A stretch of 57,487 nucleotides of DNA, taken from positions 1 through 57,487 of the forward strand of contig CAZNRD010000019.1 in assembly GCA_964575425.1 (NCBI GenBank), in the 5' to 3' direction. Source of the stretch: DATEAV01 sp964575425 (GTDB lineage: Bacteria > Chloroflexota > Anaerolineae > Anaerolineales > E44-bin32). The number at the start of each line of letters is the position of its first letter. Positions within the stretch are counted from its first letter, which is position 1. A model generated the notes under the pieces. It searched no databases, had not been told where the DNA came from, and was given only the letters and a program-made list of their open reading frames with translations. This document shows, piece by piece, positions 50,190 through 57,487 of the stretch. The translations under genes were made by a program, and so were the position numbers.

Positions 50190-51584
50190 GTGAACAATCT
50201 GGCGGAGGCGCTGTGGCTGCGCTGTGCGCCCGATTTGCACCTTGAGCTGCAGCAGTGTCGGGATGAGGGGAAGGATGTCCGCGGCCTGGCGGAACGTGTG
50301 GCCGCCATCCAGTCGATGCCGGATGAGGATCCACACCGCGAATTGCTGGCCCGGCAACTGCTCGACGAGACAATCTCGCTGCCCGTGGCAGAGGACTTTC
50401 CTCACCACGAGCCGTCGGACCTGGGGGCCATTCAGAGTGCCCGTCCGCAGGGCCCGCGCCGCTTGCCGGTGATGCTCACCGCCCCCGTGCTCTATGACAA
50501 GATCTACGGAGCGTGGCTGGGCCGTTGCGCTGGCTGCCTCATGGGGAAGCCCGTCGAGGGCTGGCGCCATCAGCGACTGGTAGATTTCAGCCGGGCGATC
50601 GGCAACTACCCCATTCGTGCCTACATGAGTTCGCAGCAGCCTCAGGAGATCTGTCGGCGCTTTGATCTGAGCGACACCTGGTGGGATGGCGGGCCGGCGC
50701 CATGGATCAACAACGTCGTCTGCGCTCCGGCGGATGATGACACCAACTACACCCTCATCGCTTTGCAGGTACTTGAGCGTTATGGCCATGGGTTCACGGA
50801 ACTGGATGTCGCCAGCGTCTGGCTCGAGACTCTGCCTATCCTGCAGACCTGTACTGCCGAGCGGGTGGCCTACCGCAACCTGGCCTCGCTTGTGCTGCCG
50901 CCAGCCTCCGCCGTGCATCGCAACGTATATCGTGAATGGATCGGCGCGCAGATTCGCGGCGATCTATATGGCTACATCAACCCCGGCGGGATGGAGGCTG
51001 CTGCTGCCATGGCCTGGCGGGACGCCAGCCTCTCCCATGTCAAGAATGGGATCTATGGTGCCATGTGGGTGGCAGCCATGTTGGCCGCCGCCTATACGAG
51101 CGACGAGATGCCCGCCGTCATCCGCCTGGGGCTGAGCGAGATCCCCGCAAGATCGCGCCTGGCAGCGGCCATCGCAGAGGCGTTGTGCTGGCCGGAGGAA
51201 GGCCTGACCTGGGAGCAGGCACTGCGGCGTGTGCACGAGCGGTGGGATGAGGCAGATCCGTACCAGTGGTGTCACGTCATTCCCAACGCCGTCATTGTGG
51301 CCGTCGGGCTGCTCTATGGCGAGGCTGACCTGGAGAGAAGCATCGGGATTGCCGTGAGTGGTGCATTTGATACGGACTGCAATGGTGCCACGGTCGGTTC
51401 GATCGTGGGTCTCGTGCGCGGAGCGGAGGCGCTTCCGGGAAAGTGGACCGCGCCGCTTGCCGATCGCCTGCGTTCCCATGTGCTAGGGTTTGCGGAGACG
51501 CGTATTTCGGACTTGGCACAGCGCACTCTTCGTCTGGTGCGAAGACCGGGAGGAGCGGAGGGGCAGGGGACTGAACCAAGATGA
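50190..51584 (+). CDS. ADP-ribosylglycohydrolase family protein
   Basis: A 464-residue protein, long for the family. An N-terminal extension (about 1-95, helical, LRCAPDLHLELQQCRDEG) precedes the catalytic domain: YDKIYGAWLGRCAGCLMGKP, metal-binding APADDDTNYTLIALQVL, INPGGMEAAAAMAWRDASLS and the C-terminal FDTDCNGATVGSIVGLVRGA with the second Asp pair. These are the DraG/ARH fold's two-metal motifs, so it probably removes ADP-ribose or hydrolyses a related N-glycoside. GTG 50190 follows the ribokinase stop without a gap, linking release and phosphorylation of ribose. Confidence 0.85.
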   Translation: MNNLAEALWLRCAPDLHLELQQCRDEGKDVRGLAERVAAIQSMPDEDPHRELLARQLLDETISLPVAEDFPHHEPSDLGAIQSARPQGPRRLPVMLTAPVLYDKIYGAWLGRCAGCLMGKPVEGWRHQRLVDFSRAIGNYPIRAYMSSQQPQEICRRFDLSDTWWDGGPAPWINNVVCAPADDDTNYTLIALQVLERYGHGFTELDVASVWLETLPILQTCTAERVAYRNLASLVLPPASAVHRNVYREWIGAQIRGDLYGYINPGGMEAAAAMAWRDASLSHVKNGIYGAMWVAAMLAAAYTSDEMPAVIRLGLSEIPARSRLAAAIAEALCWPEEGLTWEQALRRVHERWDEADPYQWCHVIPNAVIVAVGLLYGEADLERSIGIAVSGAFDTDCNGATVGSIVGLVRGAEALPGKWTAPLADRLRSHVLGFAETRISDLAQRTLRLVRRPGGAEGQGTEPR

Positions 51585-51633
51585 AGCCGCCCGGCGAGTT
51601 GGGGTTCACTGCCAGTCGGTGAGCCCTCCCTCA

Positions 51634-53070
51634 TCAGCGCCTCGCGAAGGACGGGAAGCGTTCGATTAGAGCGGTGATTTCTTCGTCACAGATACCGGGA
51701 AGACCGGGTGTCTCCCCCCTCGTCTTGTAGACCCGGCCGGTAAGGAGTGGGTCGCTCCAGTGTTCCCGGGAAACATACCCCAGGCGGTAGTAGTCCTCAC
51801 GCCCGTCATAGCACCAACCTTGCCCATAGATGATGACTGGTCCGTGGACCGAGAGGATGTACCAGGGGATCAATTGCCGCAGGTCCTGGGGATAGTGGCC
51901 TTCCCGCGCGTAGTAGGCCTCCAGCGCCTGGGTGACTCGTTCCGCTCGCTCTTCCGTCAACTGGCGGAAGTGAACGCGCTGGGCGCGGGCCGAGATCCCG
52001 ATAAGCAATGCCGAGATCAGCACCGAATACAAGACGCCTGCCCACTTCGTTCTACCTGGCAAGACGATGGACAACACGACGCCAGAGAATAGTGCCGCCA
52101 GCACCGGGAGAGCCAGCCAAAAATACCCAAGCGAATCGGTCGTCGTGTCCCAGACCATGAACCAATACCAGTTATGGAGCGTCTTGGCCAACAGGGGTAA
52201 GCTTAGGGCGAGGACACATAAGCCAATCTTGCCCGCATGCTTGCGCTGTGTGTGTGAACTCCCACCCTCTGAGGGACCCATCTTCTGCCGTTCTCTAAGA
52301 AGGTTCAGGCCCGAATGAAGAAGCAAGGCCGCCGCGACCAGGGCGACAGAAAGCATCAAGAGAAGCATCATCGCATGCTGATCTAGCGGATCCCCCGCTG
52401 GCGGCCCGGGAAGCTTCACCAATAGAGACGCTGGCAAGAACAGCGATGCCAGGATCGGGAGGGCGGCCAGGACCCATACCTTGTGGCTTGCCTTCCTGGC
52501 GGCCAGCGTCAGTACTGAGACAGAGAGCAACACGACTGCCAGTGCGATCAGCCATCTGAAGAGCGGCCGACCGAACCCGAAACCCAAGAATGAAGACCAC
52601 CAACATACCAGGGTCAGCGCGCTCAGGACGAGGACGACTGCAGCCTGTTCAGCCTGCTCAGCCTGCTCAGCCTGCTTGTGCTCTGCTTGTGGGCCTTCAT
52701 CTTCCACCGTGCCTGCCCCCCGCCGCGCTCTGGAGGCCAGGCCTGAGTAAAGGAGCAGGGTGATGGGCACTGTCATGGAAGGAAGTGTCCACCACGCTAC
52801 AAACCCAAGCGACGAGCCTTCCGGCAGGATACGAGCGAGCACAAGTGGTAGCAAGAGTGACATTGCCAGGACGAGGAGGCCGGCGTAGATCCACGGGCTA
52901 TGGCGCACCCTTGTGGCGGCCAACGCCAGTGCCGAGATAGCCAGCCACATCACTATCGCCAGTGCAATCGGCCAATAGGCACCCAAGCGGCTCAGAAGGA
53001 GACCTGCAGACAGCCACCCTCCCAGGCTCAGCACGCTCAAGGCGAATAGATAGAGCGCTTTCGCTTTCAT
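51634..53070 (-). CDS. Large multi-helix membrane protein, unknown function
   Basis: A 478-residue protein from ATG 53070 (AGGGGAGGTGAGCC precedes). About ten helices occupy residues 1-360, with an apparent internal duplication: LGAYWPIALAIVMWLAISAL near 30 resembles RPLFRWLIALAVVLLSVSVL near 170. Between them is an AEQ-repeat linker. The C-terminal 110 residues are soluble (RVTQALEAYYAREGHYPQDL, GWCYDGREDYYRLGYVSREH) and resemble the pseudopilin-like pattern of T2SS-G type domains (Tyr-x(5)-Gly-x-Tyr-Pro). No family assigned. It is convergent with the glycohydrolase gene. Confidence 0.65.
   Translation of the reverse strand: MKAKALYLFALSVLSLGGWLSAGLLLSRLGAYWPIALAIVMWLAISALALAATRVRHSPWIYAGLLVLAMSLLLPLVLARILPEGSSLGFVAWWTLPSMTVPITLLLYSGLASRARRGAGTVEDEGPQAEHKQAEQAEQAEQAAVVLVLSALTLVCWWSSFLGFGFGRPLFRWLIALAVVLLSVSVLTLAARKASHKVWVLAALPILASLFLPASLLVKLPGPPAGDPLDQHAMMLLLMLSVALVAAALLLHSGLNLLRERQKMGPSEGGSSHTQRKHAGKIGLCVLALSLPLLAKTLHNWYWFMVWDTTTDSLGYFWLALPVLAALFSGVVLSIVLPGRTKWAGVLYSVLISALLIGISARAQRVHFRQLTEERAERVTQALEAYYAREGHYPQDLRQLIPWYILSVHGPVIIYGQGWCYDGREDYYRLGYVSREHWSDPLLTGRVYKTRGETPGLPGICDEEITALIERFPSFARR
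52641..52676. repeat. Four tandem 9-bp repeats inside the membrane-protein gene
   Basis: Units CAGCCTGTT then CAGCCTGCT three times; on the coding (minus) strand they encode an AEQ repeat in the linker between the two membrane halves. Slippage could change the linker length in frame. Confidence 0.8.
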
Positions 53071-53254
53071 GGCTCACCTCCCCTGGCAGACTGCTTCTTC
53101 AAGCATGGTGCCGCTTCCATGCTTGAGTACCTTCCTTGCGGTCAAACGGGCTCGAGCTCAGCGGGCCGGCGGAAGCGAGCAACGCACTTGTGATTCTAGG
53201 CCACGCCGGCGAGCCAGGCAAGCTGCAATCGAGGCCCAGCCTTTCGGGTCAGCT

Positions 53255-53878
53255 TCAGGGAGATGTCGGGCCGCTGTGTTTCGGGAAGAAGCGTCCGGTC
53301 CTTTGCATGTACTCTCGATACTCTTCTCCGAACTCTTCGATCATCATCTGCTCTTCCTTGGGAACCCGTGCGAGCGTGGCTGCGATCGCCACCACCGCAA
53401 AGGCGACAAAGAACCAGCTCGCAGTCACTAGGCCAAGGCTCGCGGAGAATCCGAACATGGCCGAGTATAGCGGATGGCGTACCCGGCGATAGGGCCCCGT
53501 GGTGACCAAGTGGTGCTCCTCGCGCAGCTGGAGCTGCGGAGACCATTCCTTGCCGAGCGCAACCTGAGTCCACCACCAGAATCCAAGGCTGAGAATCCCT
53601 AGCGCAAACCCTGCCCAGCGCAGCCAGACGGGGAATGGGAGCAAGAGGACGCGCATCCATGTGGGATAGATGGCGTAGAGTGCCAGCCAACATCCCAGGA
53701 GCAAGCCCATCGCAACCCGGAATGCAAACATCGCTCGTCCTTCACGCTCGATGGCCGCACGGCCGGGCATCAACCGCTCCCCCGCCCGATGGACTTGCAC
53801 CCCGAAGTAGGCACGCATTAGCAGCACGCCTGCCAAGAGGACCCAGAAGGCGATACGGAATGCCAATTCGGAGGTCAT
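53255..53878 (-). CDS. Isoprenylcysteine carboxyl methyltransferase-like membrane protein
   Basis: A 207-residue protein with four to five helices. The C-terminal half matches the ICMT/NnrU-like phospholipid methyltransferase group: LREEHHLVTTGPYRRVRHPLY-type SAM/substrate segment (residues about 125-145), then a helix pair and EEQMMIEEFGEEYREYMQRT, the conserved E-x2-L/M...Y-x2-Y pattern. The target is unknown; bacterial members methylate lipids or small molecules. ATG 53878 follows AAGAAGGACGGGAGC. It begins 32 nt after an attC-like site, as expected for an integron cassette. Confidence 0.8.
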   Translation of the reverse strand: MTSELAFRIAFWVLLAGVLLMRAYFGVQVHRAGERLMPGRAAIEREGRAMFAFRVAMGLLLGCWLALYAIYPTWMRVLLLPFPVWLRWAGFALGILSLGFWWWTQVALGKEWSPQLQLREEHHLVTTGPYRRVRHPLYSAMFGFSASLGLVTASWFFVAFAVVAIAATLARVPKEEQMMIEEFGEEYREYMQRTGRFFPKHSGPTSP

Positions 53879-53909
53879 GCTCCCGTCCTTCTTGCTCTCG
53901 GCGCAGAGC

Positions 53910-53975
53910 GACCCAACGTTCCGGATGAGCTGCTGGCGCGTTCTTTGCGCCAGTCGGCTCCGTGCGGTTGTTAGG
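53910..53975 (-). repeat. Integron attC-like recombination site
   Basis: A 66-bp imperfect palindrome whose ends fit attC simple sites on either strand: ACCCAAC (RYYYAAC) at 53910-53916 and GTTAGGC (GTTRRRY) at 53969-53975. The minus strand folds into GCCTAAC/GTTGGGT, GAGC/GCTC and a 7-bp CTGGCGC/GCGCCAG stem with a bulged A beside it, like the extrahelical bases that set attC polarity. The methyltransferase-like gene starts 32 nt past the minus-strand GTTGGGT end, as in cassettes. Only one site was found and there is no integrase, so it may be a lone relic. Confidence 0.45.
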
Positions 53976-54143
53976 CGGCCAGCACGTGGTCCTACGCGGT
54001 TGGGTGCTGGGTTCGCGACAACGTACTGCTCGAACAAAACGGAAGCGCGGACCAGCCAGGCCGGAACCTGACGGAGTTCGTCGGCCATTGTCACTTCGGG
54101 CGGTGCCGTGACGCCGAGCGGGGCCCAGTGGCGAGTTCTGTGC

Positions 54144-54605
54144 TCAGCTCACCGCTTTCTTCACGAGCGCGCCGATCCTTGCCTCTTCGGCAGCAGTCAA
54201 CTCCTTCAGCGCGAAGGCAACCGGCCACATGGCGCCTTCGTCGAGGTTCGCCGCGTCGCTGAAGCCGAACGTCGCGTACCTCGATTTGAACTTCTGTGCG
54301 CTCTGGAAGAAGCAGACGACCTTGCCGTCCTTGGCATACGCAGGCATCCCGTACCAGGTTTTCGGCGAGAGGGCTGGCGCGCTGGCTTTGATGATCGCAT
54401 GGAGCCGCTTGGCCATGGCGCGCTCCGGTTCCGGCATCTCGGCGATCTTCGCGAGCACGGCGCTTTCCCCGTCCACCCTGTCCGCCTTCAGCTCTTGGGC
54501 GCGCTCCTTCATCGCAGCTCGTTCCTCGTCCGTGAATCCCTTGGGCTTCTTGCTGGTCGCGGTGGCGCTCTTGGTGGACTTGTGCGTTCCCCTCTTTGGG
54601 CTCAT
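54144..54605 (-). CDS. DUF1801-family protein
   Basis: A 153-residue soluble protein. A basic N-terminus (SPKRGTHKSTKSATATSKKP) precedes the DUF1801/YdhG-like domain: AMAKRLHAIIKASAPALSPK, WYGMPAYAKDGKVVCFFQSA, ATFGFSDAANLDEGAMWPVA and a C-terminal ALVKKAVS. These domains occur in Bacillus YdhG and many small proteins; the function is not settled. GAGG lies 8 nt before ATG 54605. Its stop is 168 nt from the attC-like site; the gap contains an open frame starting MADELRQVPAWLV (minus strand, from 54088) that runs into the site and may be a cassette remnant. Confidence 0.75.
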   Translation of the reverse strand: MSPKRGTHKSTKSATATSKKPKGFTDEERAAMKERAQELKADRVDGESAVLAKIAEMPEPERAMAKRLHAIIKASAPALSPKTWYGMPAYAKDGKVVCFFQSAQKFKSRYATFGFSDAANLDEGAMWPVAFALKELTAAEEARIGALVKKAVS

Positions 54606-54701
54606 AGCATCATCCTCATACTGACCTAGGTTGGCCACTTTGTTGCGGTTCGAATGTGGATCCGCGTATTTCTGACCGTCGCCGCCCTCTGCAAGCTGTT
54701 G

Positions 54702-55580
54702 CTATGCGGGCACCTCAAATAGATACCTCGCGGTCAAGTACTGTTTCCATGCCTCGATTTCGCGGTCCCCGCGCAGGCAAGCTATGTACTGCTCGAAAGT
54801 GCAACCGCGAACAGTCTTCTTCCCAGCCGCTTTCAGATGGCTTTGATAGTTCATCAGCGCGTGTGTGAAGTGCTTGTTTCCGGCAGGGTACAGAGTCACC
54901 GACACGAACCTTGCGATGTCATTGCGCCTCATCATGGCCAGTCCGAGCAGATGGTTCCTCCATATCTGCCTGATGTCGTCCTCGGCCAACCGGTTGCACC
55001 CGTTTCCGACAAAGATGCCGGACTCTCGTGTCGTAACCCAGTAGGCTGACTCGCGATCACGCACACGTGCGGCTTCCGCTTCCCCGATCCTGTACCCCCG
55101 CTCCGTGTACTTCACCTCAATGCCGATACCTACCCGTTCGCCGTTCGCACCTACGCCTTGGACGTACGTGTCAAAGGAGGTCATGTCGCTCAAGTACTTT
55201 TCCGCTGGCTGAGGAGCCCACTCGAACTTCATCTCGAATGGTCCTTCTAGTTCCAGGTCGAATGCTTCTTTGAGGACAATCCGCATCAGGTCAGCTCTGT
55301 CTGCAAGCGGTGCCAGCAAGTTGAACGGGATGTGCTCGCTCCTGAGCAGGTCCCCGTCGCGCTTCTTGGAGTATCTGGGGTACCTTCTCCTCAGAGTCTC
55401 TCTAACTGTGAGGCCATCGTAGTAGTTCAACAAAGCGCGCCCATCAACATCGGTCAACCGGTTACCGTATTCCCGATAGGCGACCTTGAGAACTCTTGCG
55501 CGGAAGTTGGACTGATGGAGTCTGGCGGCCGCTTTGAACGGCTCATCGAGCTCATACTGGGGTCCAATGTCAATCGTCAT
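54702..55580 (-). CDS. PD-(D/E)XK nuclease-like protein (PGN_0703-like)
   Basis: A 292-residue protein, visibly less GC-rich than its neighbours, suggesting transfer. The centre has a nuclease-like core: SDMTSFDTYVQGVGANGERV followed by GIGIEVKYTERGYRIGEAEA, giving Asp...Glu-x-Lys as in PD-(D/E)XK enzymes, and YWVTTRESGIFVGNGCNRLA after it. Overall it resembles the PGN_0703 group annotated as putative restriction endonucleases. No methyltransferase or other restriction subunit is adjacent. It lies between the DUF1801 gene and an IS110 remnant. Confidence 0.6.
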   Translation of the reverse strand: MTIDIGPQYELDEPFKAAARLHQSNFRARVLKVAYREYGNRLTDVDGRALLNYYDGLTVRETLRRRYPRYSKKRDGDLLRSEHIPFNLLAPLADRADLMRIVLKEAFDLELEGPFEMKFEWAPQPAEKYLSDMTSFDTYVQGVGANGERVGIGIEVKYTERGYRIGEAEAARVRDRESAYWVTTRESGIFVGNGCNRLAEDDIRQIWRNHLLGLAMMRRNDIARFVSVTLYPAGNKHFTHALMNYQSHLKAAGKKTVRGCTFEQYIACLRGDREIEAWKQYLTARYLFEVPA

Positions 55581-55742
55581 TGCTTACTCGGCAGAACGCC
55601 CTCGAGCTCCCTGGCCTGTCCGGCGACGACAGGCAGCGGCCCGGCGGAAGCGGGCATTGCCTCCTGCAATATCGCGCACCTTGGCAGGCAAGATTCCGAG
55701 CAATCCGCCGCACGCTGGCCGGGTCCGCTGCAGCGAGGTGAC

Positions 55743-55880
55743 TATATGAAAGCGTTGCACCTCCCGCTACACCAGGTAGTAGCCATTCTACCCTTGCACA
55801 AGGAGGTGCAGCATGTCGAAGCAATCCCACTATGAGGTCGGTTGTGACGCCCACAAGCACTATTCGCTCTTCGCCGTCCG
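55743..55880 (+). mobile_element. IS110-family left-end remnant
   Basis: ATG 55813, behind AAGGAGGTGCAGC, opens MSKQSHYEVGCDAHKHYSLF, the start of IS110 DEDD recombinases with the first catalytic Asp in CDAHKHYS. After about 22 codons the sequence becomes unrelated and the frame soon ends. The 70 nt upstream (TATGAAAG, CCTCCCGCTACAC) match the region before the second IS110 start at 57282, so this is the preserved left end of a sister element. Confidence 0.65.
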
Positions 55881-56044
55881 TCGTTGTAGAACTCCGCCCC
55901 GTCCGGGCGGAGATCGACCTCGTAAGCATGCAACTGGCTTGGGTCAACGCCTGGGATGTTGAGGTACTGCATCTCTCGAACGTTGCCCAGGTTGACAACG
56001 ATCTGCGTGTCGGGCGGCCGGGTCTGAAGCGAGAGGTCCAGGCC
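55871..56044 (-). pseudogene. Gene fragment of unknown protein
   Basis: The minus-strand frame encodes TQIVVNLGNVREMQYLNIPG and VDPSQLHAYEVDLRPDGAEF, which reads like a genuine protein, but it is cut upstream by an in-frame TGA near 56050 and downstream by the IS110 remnant near 55875. It is probably an older gene truncated by the insertion. 56045-56162 is non-coding. Confidence 0.35.
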
Positions 56045-56162
56045 TCTTCAGGGATAGAAGGCTGCTGTGTTGATCGGCACCGGCGGGTTTCCACGTTGCA
56101 TCATCTCCCAAGCCGGAAGAGCACGCGGCGTGGGTGCTATGAATCCCCGCCGCGCGGCGCCG

Positions 56163-56939
56163 TTAGGGCGAGGGCGTGTCCGGGGTCGGGGTATCGGCAT
56201 CAATCGAGGTCGGGGTATCGATCTCGGTCGGAGGCATAGGCGTGACAGTCGGCGAAGGGGTGAGGGTGCACGTCGCCGTTGGCGATGGTGTCGCGGAGGC
56301 GGTCCAGGAAGGAACGGCCGTACTCGTCGGGGTGGACGAGGGCGTCACCGTCGGCCCCACGGCTGGAGCACCTGGCCTATTCGCGCCGGTGGCGGTCGGC
56401 AGCAGGGGGATCAGGAACGAGGCGCGGAAGACGGCGGACACCGATCCATCGCTGAACGTCCGATACAACGTCAGGACAAGAGGTACGCCGACAGGAAGCC
56501 GAGGCCCGATGCAGTACAAGCGTGTGCTGTCCGGACTCTTGGAGGAGCACGCGTAGTCCTTGCTACCCCAGCCCGTGACACGCGCGTGCAGGTTCGATCC
56601 GGGTCGCGCGGGAACGATAATCGTCACGACCGATCTTGCCGGATCAAGGTTGTAGGCCATCTCGATAAATGCGCCGGCGAAAGCATCCGGCGCAAGCGTG
56701 CCGGGAGTTAGTGCGATCGGTACCGCAGTCTGCTGTATCGGACGCAGGGGCGTCGAGGGCGGTTCTAGAACCAGGGTCGGCGTCAGCGTCACTGTCAGAG
56801 TCGGGGGCCATGACCGCCCGCCCCCCGGGGGGACCCGAGGGGTTCTCAGCGACAACACAAGTGCCGGAAGCCCGGCGGCCAGCAGGACGACGGCGACCAT
56901 AACCGAAAGCTGAGCCGACGTGATCCTTCGTCCAAACAT
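56163..56939 (-). CDS. Secreted or surface Thr/Pro-rich protein
   Basis: A 258-residue protein from ATG 56939 (GGTGGGGA precedes). One N-terminal helix (SVMVAVVLLAAGLPALVLSL) anchors or exports it; a first Thr/Pro linker (about 45-70) leads to a beta-type domain of about 95 residues (AFIEMAYNLDPARSVVTIIV, CSSKSPDSTRLYCIGPRLP, with a Cys pair that could bridge). The last 75 residues are Thr/Ser/Pro repeats (TVTPSSTPTSTAVPS). Such Thr/Pro-rich linkers are typical of Chloroflexota surface proteins. Function unknown. 56940-57194 has no gene. Confidence 0.6.
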   Translation of the reverse strand: MFGRRITSAQLSVMVAVVLLAAGLPALVLSLRTPRVPPGGGRSWPPTLTVTLTPTLVLEPPSTPLRPIQQTAVPIALTPGTLAPDAFAGAFIEMAYNLDPARSVVTIIVPARPGSNLHARVTGWGSKDYACSSKSPDSTRLYCIGPRLPVGVPLVLTLYRTFSDGSVSAVFRASFLIPLLPTATGANRPGAPAVGPTVTPSSTPTSTAVPSWTASATPSPTATCTLTPSPTVTPMPPTEIDTPTSIDADTPTPDTPSP

Positions 56940-57194
56940 TCCCCACCCACCTGGCTGCATGGATTCTAGCACGGGCGGGGGCATACGAGAGGTCATGCCC
57001 CTTCCGGCGCACGGTCTACTGCGCAGAAAAGGCTCCGAGCCGAGGGACGGACCACAGGCGCGCCATCTGCTGGACCAAGGCCAACATCCCCAGACCGGGT
57101 GCCACGTCTCGGCTGCCGCCTGGCGCGTCGACGGCTAGCCCGGCGGGTCAGTCGAAGATCCTGGTGGTTGTCCAGGGCTTCAGCAAGTTGATCA

Positions 57195-57281
57195 TATGAA
57201 AGTGCTGCCCTTCTTGGCCCCCGTGGGCTACCTCCCGCTACACTCATGGCGGGAAGACACACAGGAGAAGGAGGTGCAACC
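57195..57281 (+). mobile_element. Non-coding left end of an IS110 element (possible bridge-RNA region)
   Basis: The stretch before the recombinase start shares TATGAAAG and CCTCCCGCTACAC with the remnant at 55743. IS110 elements of the IS621 type encode a bridge RNA in the non-coding left end; this segment is the matching place, though the element boundary and RNA fold are not determined here. Confidence 0.4.
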
Positions 57282-57487
57282 ATGTCCAATCATAGGATCA
57301 AATGCGACGCTCACAAGCACTATTCTCAGTTCGCCGTCATGGATGAGGAGGGGAATCTCCTCGCGCAACACCGGGTCGACCGTCAGCCCGGCACTATCAA
57401 GACCTTCCCAGAAGACCTCCCGCCAGGTACTCCCGTCACGCTGCGGTCGGGCGGCTGCGGCGGCGCGGTTGTGGCCAGCACCACGAC
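57282..57487 (+). CDS. IS110-family transposase (recombinase), N-terminal part
   Basis: ATG 57282 has a strong ribosome site (GAAGGAGGTGCAACC). The 68 codons in the window encode IKCDAHKHYSQFAVMDEEGN, LLAQHRVDRQPGTIKTF and PPGTPVTL, the RuvC-like N-terminal domain of IS110 DEDD recombinases with the first catalytic Asp. The last 15 residues (RSGGCGGAVVAST) do not match the usual Glu-x3-Gly-x-Trp-Tyr-Trp stretch, so a frameshift near 57440 is possible. The gene runs off the right edge. Confidence 0.75.
   Translation, partial: MSNHRIKCDAHKHYSQFAVMDEEGNLLAQHRVDRQPGTIKTFPEDLPPGTPVTLRSGGCGGAVVASTT

Noticed and set aside
48795..50918. 707-codon open frame on the minus strand
   Set aside because: Runs antisense through thrB, rbsK and the glycohydrolase gene; composition (His/Arg/Gln-rich) is that of a GC-rich shadow.
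52641..52676. Short tandem repeats as a CRISPR array
   Set aside because: Four contiguous 9-bp units without spacers, inside a coding sequence.
54641..54665. tRNA-like T-loop (GGTTCGAAT)
   Set aside because: No matching 5-bp T-stem, acceptor stem or anticodon arm around it.

Overview
The window is a GC-rich bacterial segment with a dense, operon-like layout. By eye it fits a Chloroflexota-like (Anaerolineae-like) organism or another deep-branching thermophile or anaerobe. The hints are an archaeal-type S-adenosylmethionine synthetase, a THEP1-type NTPase, a fused shikimate kinase/dehydroquinate synthase, isoleucine supply through citramalate synthase, and a Thr/Pro-rich secreted protein. Taxonomy is inference only; no rRNA or tRNA gene was seen. 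Three genes carry single-base frameshifts, which may be real decay or sequencing error.

Layout. 1-4.8 kb: the end of a membrane-protein operon on the minus strand, then S-adenosylmethionine synthetase, NTPase, a DUF368 lipid-carrier transporter and a Sua5-type tRNA-modification enzyme. 4.8-11.3 kb: an NHL-repeat remnant, then a MacA/MacB-like exporter with its own OmpR/histidine kinase pair. 11.5-20.4 kb: a PhnD-like binding protein, a NarX-type kinase and a LuxR-type regulator ahead of a three-subunit molybdopterin oxidoreductase (Fe-S, NrfD, Tat-exported catalytic subunit; tetrathionate-reductase-like) and an FmdE-like protein. 20.4-22.1 kb: a PAS protein and an 8-TM protein on the minus strand.

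22.6-37.2 kb (minus strand): one long branched-chain amino acid operon, ilvD-ilvB-ilvN-ilvC-leuA-leuC-leuD-cimA-leuB-ilvE-pheA. 37.8-49.0 kb (plus strand): a divergent aromatic/threonine operon, aroH-aroF-tyrA-aroA-aroE-aroC-aroKB-aroQ-aminotransferase-thrC-thrB. Together these cover Ile/Val/Leu, the shikimate pathway, both prephenate branches and threonine from homoserine.

The most interesting signal lies between these two operons. Each starts with a promoter, a tiny leader-peptide gene and a terminator that competes with an antiterminator. The ilv leader has a Leu/Ile run (LALILAIGI) and the aro leader a Phe/Tyr run (FAFITYAAYFYG). Both end in a nearly identical tail, Gly-Ile-x(2-3)-Asp-Ala-(Pro)-Val-Gly-(Thr/Ser)-Val, whose codons form the same GGCATCC/GGATGCC hairpin and the antiterminator arm. 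They look like two copies of one ribosome-mediated attenuator retuned to different amino acids. A second, even more Leu/Ile/Val-rich small ORF follows the first ilv terminator.

49.2-57.5 kb is an accessory region: ribokinase plus ADP-ribosylglycohydrolase, a large membrane protein, an isoprenylcysteine-methyltransferase-like protein, an integron attC-like site, a DUF1801 protein, a PD-(D/E)XK nuclease-like protein, a secreted Thr/Pro-rich protein, and two IS110-type left ends, the second running off the window edge.
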